Source: Candidatus Hydrogenedentota bacterium (GTDB lineage: Bacteria; Hydrogenedentota; Hydrogenedentia; Hydrogenedentales; JACPGD01). From it: a DNA stretch of 35,111 nt. The stretch is from assembly GCA_016182645.1 (NCBI GenBank), contig JACPGD010000447.1, positions 1 to 35,111 on the forward strand, in the 5' to 3' direction. Below the pieces are notes generated by a model. The model was not told the origin of the DNA and searched no databases. It saw only the letters and a program-made list of their open reading frames with translations. The position numbers and the translations under genes were made by a program. This document shows, piece by piece, positions 31,124 through 35,111 of the stretch. Positions within the stretch are counted from its first letter, which is position 1. Each line of letters begins with the position of its first letter.

Positions 31124-31400
31124 TTCGCACCGCCCTCCCCAAATTCCGGCCAGTCCGATGGGTCAGCCAGATCCGCCCTGCCAGCAATCCCACGGGCGCC
31201 CCGCGTGTTTGACTGTCAGGAGTGGCTCCAGTAGACTTGCCTCGGCGGACGCCATCCCCTGTGGCGACGCTGCCACGCCCCTTGGGGAAATAGCGGTGTT
31301 GCGGCTGCAAGTAACGCCCGGCGTGGCATAAACCCGGTCAAGACGGTGCGAGTCTAAGTATTCACAAACAGATCCAGGATGTTGTGCGCGGAGGGGTGCC

Positions 31401-33266
31401 ATGTTCAGGTCGGGACTGATAGTTGCGGGTGTGTTCTTCCTCTGCCTCGGCACTGCCTCTACCCAGGACAGCGTGACGGTGTCGGAAGCGGTCCCCGTGG
31501 AAACCGAAGCGCCCGCGCCCGCCCCGGAGGCCGCCCCCGCCGAGACCCCCGCACCGCCAGACACGCCCGAGGCCGGGGAGGACGCGCCCGTTGGTGGTAC
31601 CCCTGCGCCCGGTGAACCCAGCCCCCTCGAAAACCCCGGGGCGGCCATCACCATCGAGTACGAGAATACCCCCCTCTCGGACGCCGCGCAACGCAGTATC
31701 CAGGAAGAGATCTCCATCAATTTGATTGATCTCGAACCATTCCGGCGGGCCATCGAAGGTCTTCCCGAACGAGATAAGATTCGACTCACGCTGGAGGAGT
31801 GCATCCGCATTGCGCTTGAAGAGAACCCGGAAATCAATGTGACGGTCTATGAACCGTTGAAGGCCGGCGCCGACGTCTACACGGCGCACGGTGAATTCGA
31901 TCCCGCACTCCAAGGGACGTTCAATTACCAGCACGCCTCCACCAGCGCCAGTCAACAAATCGAAACGTTCGGCGGCATCAGCGAGATCGAGAGCTTTAAT
32001 ACGGACGTGACGGGCGGGATTGCCGGGAAGCTGACCTATGGCACCCAATATCAACTTGGCGCGCAATTCGGCAAAGAAGAAACAACGTTTGGCGGCTTCA
32101 TCGAAGAATTCAGCGGCATGACAAACCTGACGCTGACTCAGCCGCTGCTGCGCGGCTTCGGCAAGAGCGTGAACACCATCCGCATTCGGCAGGCGGAAAA
32201 CGCGCGGCGCGTCACCGAGGCGCAATTGCGGCTGAGCATGCTGAATACCGTGGCGGAAGTCATCCGTGCCTACTGGGACCTCGTCGGCGCCATCGAAAAC
32301 CTTAAGGTGCAGGAAACTGCACTGGCCAACGCCGAGCGCCTCTTCGACATTAACGAAACCCGCCGCGAAATCGGTATCGCGGCCGACATCGATGTGCTCC
32401 AGGCCAAGGCCGGCGTGGCCACCCGCCAGAGTGACCTGATTGCTGCCCGCGCGCGCGTGGCAGACGCGGGCGACCGCTTGAAGTTGCTCCTAGGTCTCAA
32501 AGATGGCGACCGCTTTAGCCGGGCGAACGTTCTCCCCATTGACCGCCCAAATCCCGACGACCTGACGCTGTTCGACATCAACGATTTCGACCGGCGCGTC
32601 GAGGAGAGCCTGCAACTCGCGCTCGAGAAGCGCCCGGAAATGGCCATGTCGGAATTGGAAATCGTGAACGCTGAATTGGAAGAACGGCGCACCCGGAATG
32701 AGATGTTGCCCCAATTCGATGTCACCGGCAGCTACGGCCAGGGCGGCCGCGACCACAAACTGCGCCAGACCTTCTATGGCATTCGCGACAGTCAGGACAA
32801 GGTGTACTCGTATGGTTTTCAGGCCACGGTGCCCCTGCGCAACCGGGCCGCGCGCGGCGCGCACCTGCGGGCTGAGTTGAGCACGCGCCAATCCGAACAG
32901 CGCCTCGAGCAAACGCGCCAGCAATTGATGGCCAACGTGTATATCGCCGCGCGAAACGTCCTGACCAATCAGGCCCTCGTGGAGAGCACGCGGCAGGCCC
33001 GCAGCATGCAGGAAGTGAACGTCATCGCCGAAGAAAAGAAACTGCGCCTCGGCACCACCACCAGTTTTCAGGTGCTGCAAGTCCAGGAGGACCTGACGCT
33101 CGCACAGACCCAGGAAGTCCAGGCGCAGATTGGCTATGAGAAGGCATTGATGGAAGTTCAACTCGCTAAGGGCACGCTCCTCGAAGATCTCGGCATCGAA
33201 TTTGCCGCGCCGGACGCCGAAAAACCGCTGGGCTACTGGAAGAGCCTCACCCCCCGCTGGAAATAG
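31401..33266 (+). CDS. TolC-family outer-membrane efflux/secretion channel
   Basis: The 621-residue product has a signal peptide (cut near TAST-QDS), then a 45-residue Ala/Pro/Glu-rich linker that is not usual in TolC. The outer-membrane-efflux repeats follow (about 130-600): IRLTLEECIRIALEENPEI, the beta-strand region with TLTQPLLRGFG, the long helix NTVAEVIRAYWDLVGAIENLKVQETAL, and the second repeat with LRLGTTTSFQVLQVQEDL and QAQIGYEKALMEVQLAKGTLLEDLG. It would form a trimeric outer-membrane duct for an efflux pump or type I exporter. No membrane-fusion or pump gene lies beside it here. GAGGGG precedes the ATG. Confidence 0.92.
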   Translation: MFRSGLIVAGVFFLCLGTASTQDSVTVSEAVPVETEAPAPAPEAAPAETPAPPDTPEAGEDAPVGGTPAPGEPSPLENPGAAITIEYENTPLSDAAQRSIQEEISINLIDLEPFRRAIEGLPERDKIRLTLEECIRIALEENPEINVTVYEPLKAGADVYTAHGEFDPALQGTFNYQHASTSASQQIETFGGISEIESFNTDVTGGIAGKLTYGTQYQLGAQFGKEETTFGGFIEEFSGMTNLTLTQPLLRGFGKSVNTIRIRQAENARRVTEAQLRLSMLNTVAEVIRAYWDLVGAIENLKVQETALANAERLFDINETRREIGIAADIDVLQAKAGVATRQSDLIAARARVADAGDRLKLLLGLKDGDRFSRANVLPIDRPNPDDLTLFDINDFDRRVEESLQLALEKRPEMAMSELEIVNAELEERRTRNEMLPQFDVTGSYGQGGRDHKLRQTFYGIRDSQDKVYSYGFQATVPLRNRAARGAHLRAELSTRQSEQRLEQTRQQLMANVYIAARNVLTNQALVESTRQARSMQEVNVIAEEKKLRLGTTTSFQVLQVQEDLTLAQTQEVQAQIGYEKALMEVQLAKGTLLEDLGIEFAAPDAEKPLGYWKSLTPRWK

Positions 33267-33276
33267 GCACAGGACC

Positions 33277-33294
33277 GTGGACTTCCAAGTCCAC
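33277..33294. other. Perfect 8-bp hairpin after the TolC-like gene
   Basis: GTGGACTT-CC-AAGTCCAC lies 10 bp after the stop. With no T-tract it is not a standard terminator. Confidence 0.4.
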
Positions 33295-33409
33295 GCGGGT
33301 GCACTTTCAAACCATGACGCTTGAGGTGGCGGCTCTGGCTGGCGCCCTTCAAGCAATCAAGACTTGAGTGTGGCAACTCCGCCAGCACCCCAAAGTCGCC
33401 TGTCTTACC

Positions 33410-33501
33410 GGCCCCGCGGGGGCCGAATGTGAATAGCCGCAGGTGAAACCTACGGAAAGGAAGACAACCTAACCCCGACCCCCGCAGGGGTCGAATATGA
33501 A
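33410..33501. repeat. Two GC-hairpin repeats upstream of leuB
   Basis: GGCCCC-GCG-GGGGCC at 33410-33424 and GACCCC-CGCA-GGGGTC at 33477-33492 are each followed by CGAATGTGAA or CGAATATGAA, so a 25-bp unit occurs twice, 67 bp apart. It resembles dispersed GC-palindrome intergenic repeats. The second copy ends just before the leuB ribosome site. Confidence 0.55.
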
Positions 33502-33506
33502 GGCCC

Positions 33507-34604
33507 ATGAAGAAAGACTATCGCATCGCATTACTGCCGGGGGACGGCATCGGCCCCGAAATCGCCTTGGAGGCCGTGAAAGTCCTCCGCGCCCTCGAAC
33601 GCAACGCCCCGTTCACCTTCACCATCGAGGAAGGCGATTTCGGCGGCGGCGCCTACTTCAAGCACGGCAAGTCCTTCCCCGAATCTACCCAAGCCCTCTG
33701 CGACCGCTCCGATGCCATCATCAAAGGCCCGATCGGTCTCAGTTTCGACGAATCACAGAAGATCCCCGTGGACGAACAGCCCGAACGTGGCGCGCTCCTG
33801 CCCCTGCGTCGGCGCTACAACACTTTTGCCAATTTTCGTCCCGTGTACCTGCCTGAAGAACTGGCCCACTTCTCGCCGCTCAAGCCGCACGTGGTCCACG
33901 GCGGCATCGATATCATGATGATCCGCGAACTGGTCGGCGGCCTGTACTTCGGCAAGAAGGAAATGGGCGTCAACGCCGCCGGAAAACGTTATGTCGACGA
34001 ACACCTCGAATACGACGAGGACCAGATTCAAGCCATCATGCACGTGGCATTCCGCGAGGCCATGGGCCGCAAGAAGGTCCTGCACAATGTGCACAAAAGC
34101 AACGTTCTCAAGTCGAGCGTCCTGTGGAACGAAGTCCTCACGGAAGTGGCCCGAGACTACCCCGAGGTCACGGTCAAACACATCATCGTTGACGCCGCCG
34201 CCACCGCCCTCGTCCTGAATCCCCGGCAATTCGACGTTATGGTCATGGAAAACATGTTCGGCGATATTCTCAGCGACCTCGGCGGCGGCATCCTTGGTTC
34301 GCTCGGCCTCATGCCCTCCGCCTGCGTCGGGCCCGAAAAAGCCTATTACGAACCCTCCCATGGCTCCGCGCCCGACATTGCCGGCAAAGGCATTGCCAAC
34401 CCCTACAGCATGATTGGTTCCGTCGCGCTCATGCTCGAAAAAAGCTTTGGCCTGCACAACGAGGCGCGTGCCGTCATGCACGCCATGCGAAAGGTCTTCG
34501 GCAAGGGCATCACAACCGCCGACCTCCGCGACCCCGAAGGCAAGGCCGCCATAGTCAAGACTGCCGATTTCGGAGACATGGTCATTGAAGCGCTCTCTAA
34601 GTAA
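33507..34604 (+). CDS. leuB: 3-Isopropylmalate dehydrogenase
   Basis: The 365-residue enzyme oxidatively decarboxylates 3-isopropylmalate in leucine synthesis. Family blocks are IALLPGDGIGPEIALEAVKVL, LLPLRRRYNTFANFRPVYLP (substrate arginines), RELVGGLYFGKKEM, LHNVHKSNVLKSSVLW (catalytic Lys), VDAAATALVLNPRQFDVMVMENMFGDILSDLGG (metal aspartates) and the NAD-binding YEPSHGSAPDIAGKGIANP. The Leu/Val rather than Ser-rich substrate loop argues against isocitrate dehydrogenase; a related tartrate/beta-decarboxylating enzyme is less likely. GAAGG precedes ATG 33507. Its last seven codons and stop are copied again downstream by a 63-bp tandem duplication. leuA, leuC and leuD are not in the window. 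Confidence 0.92.
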   Translation: MKKDYRIALLPGDGIGPEIALEAVKVLRALERNAPFTFTIEEGDFGGGAYFKHGKSFPESTQALCDRSDAIIKGPIGLSFDESQKIPVDEQPERGALLPLRRRYNTFANFRPVYLPEELAHFSPLKPHVVHGGIDIMMIRELVGGLYFGKKEMGVNAAGKRYVDEHLEYDEDQIQAIMHVAFREAMGRKKVLHNVHKSNVLKSSVLWNEVLTEVARDYPEVTVKHIIVDAAATALVLNPRQFDVMVMENMFGDILSDLGGGILGSLGLMPSACVGPEKAYYEPSHGSAPDIAGKGIANPYSMIGSVALMLEKSFGLHNEARAVMHAMRKVFGKGITTADLRDPEGKAAIVKTADFGDMVIEALSK

Positions 34605-34706
34605 GCTCTCCCCTTGCCTTGCCCCTTGAACCTTGAACCTCAAGTCATTGAAGCGCTCTCTAAGTAAGCTCTCCCCTTGCCTTGCCCCTTGAACCTTGAA
34701 CCTCAA
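34581..34706 (+). repeat. 63-bp perfect tandem duplication spanning the leuB stop
   Basis: 34581-34643 is repeated base for base at 34644-34706. Each copy contains the codons for VIEALSK, the TAA and 39 bp of trailer ending in a CCTTG/ACCTT-rich run. The duplication leaves LeuB intact, since the first copy keeps the stop. Perfect identity indicates a very recent event. Confidence 0.9.
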
Positions 34707-34735
34707 GCCAGGAGTGTCGCGCCCGGCGTTCCCGC

Positions 34736-34741
34736 TAGAAT
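34736..34741 (+). promoter_or_regulatory. Candidate -10 for leaderless glycosyltransferase transcript
   Basis: TAGAAT lies 6 nt before ATG 34748 and no Shine-Dalgarno is present. Confidence 0.4.
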
Positions 34742-34747
34742 CCCGCC

Positions 34748-35111
34748 ATGCGCAAACTCATCATCCAGATCCCCTGCTACAACGAGGAACAAACCATCGG
34801 CGTCGCCTTGGATGCGCTGCCACGCGAAGTCCCGGGCGTCGAGGTGGTGGAGTGGCTGGTGATCGACGACGGCTCAACCGACCACACCGTGGAAGTCGCG
34901 CGGGAACATGGCGTCGATCATATCGTTAGTCTGACGGTCAACCGGGGTCTGGCCCGCGCCTTTATGGCGGGACTTGATTTCTGCATCCGCAATGGCGCCG
35001 ACATCATCGTCAACACCGACGCCGACAACCAATACAACGCCGATGACATTCCAAAACTGATCGAGCCTATCCTCGCGCGAAAAGCGGAAATTGTGGTGGG
35101 GGAGAGGCCCA
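34748..35111 (+). CDS. Glycosyltransferase family 2 (5' part, cut by window end)
   Basis: The 121 codons present encode the N-terminal half of a family 2 GT-A domain: [64 protein letters not shown] (DAD metal motif) and [16 protein letters not shown]. The layout is that of dolichol/undecaprenyl-phosphate mannosyl- or glucosyltransferase-like enzymes (DPM1/DPG type). The reading frame is open at the window edge, so length and any C-terminal membrane part cannot be told. There is no ribosome site; the -10-like TAGAAT just upstream suggests a leaderless message. Confidence 0.88.
   Translation, partial: MRKLIIQIPCYNEEQTIGVALDALPREVPGVEVVEWLVIDDGSTDHTVEVAREHGVDHIVSLTVNRGLARAFMAGLDFCIRNGADIIVNTDADNQYNADDIPKLIEPILARKAEIVVGERP

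Noticed and set aside
31124-31400. Intergenic stretch examined for a gene or RNA
   Set aside because: No tRNA-like fold, terminator or credible frame could be seen.
33233-33508. 91-codon minus-strand frame before leuB
   Set aside because: It reads through GC-palindrome repeats and has no ribosome site; likely a repeat-derived spurious frame.

Overview
The window looks like a chromosomal piece of a high-GC, Gram-negative, probably uncultured bacterium. A lipoprotein signal, a TolC-type outer-membrane protein, type II secretion/type IV pilus-type pseudopilins and a Wzm/Wzt-like export pair all imply two membranes. The mix of a bacterial glycerol-1-phosphate dehydrogenase, a DUF1844 protein, a pyruvoyl-type arginine decarboxylase, sulfatase-like and GH9-like proteins and palindromic intergenic repeats resembles PVC-related or Hydrogenedentota-type genomes. 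That placement is inference; no rRNA or other phylogenetic marker is present.

Layout. 1-3530 is a pile of small mobile DNA: a membrane-protein gene, a REP-associated (Y1) transposase gutted by an internal deletion, the inverted repeats of that element, a 222-bp MITE-like element inserted into one of those repeats, the tail of a dead ISKra4-type transposase, two REP-like hairpins, and an apparently intact ISKra4-family IS with inverted ends, a 9-bp target duplication and an A9 frameshift site. 3598-8224 carries glycerol-1-phosphate dehydrogenase, a coupled exported protein with HP-motif repeats and a sulfatase-superfamily lipoprotein whose 5' end lies in a 146-bp palindrome. 8229-10574 (minus) is comEC. 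11170-14758 is a pseudopilin operon (GspH/I-like, GspJ, GspK, GspF) closed by a terminator. 14920-16640 (minus) is a two-gene polyamine operon (pyruvoyl arginine decarboxylase, then a deoxyhypusine-synthase homologue). 16841-18994 is a GH9-like secreted protein without the expected catalytic residues.

19047-25289 is a polysaccharide export and glycosyltransfer locus: ABC-2 permease, an ABC ATPase with a duplicated C-terminal domain, a GT2 enzyme, and a convergent 767-residue protein that seems to join a cysteine-less radical-SAM-like barrel to a GT2 domain. 25447-30502 holds an Rrf2 regulator, a class III aminotransferase, a PflA-like radical SAM protein, a DUF3298 exported protein, ndk and a 29-codon very basic protein. 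30608-35111 holds a DUF1844 protein, a TolC-like protein, leuB (with a 63-bp tandem duplication over its 3' end) and the start of another GT2 gene cut by the window edge.

Stop/start overlaps couple 3598/4905, 11170/11697, 19047/19904 and 19904/22045. Several genes lack a Shine-Dalgarno but have a TANNNT hexamer 6-9 nt before ATG, suggesting leaderless mRNAs. The most unusual items are the duplicated-domain ABC ATPase, the barrel-GT2 fusion, the degenerate GH9 protein and the nested mobile elements.
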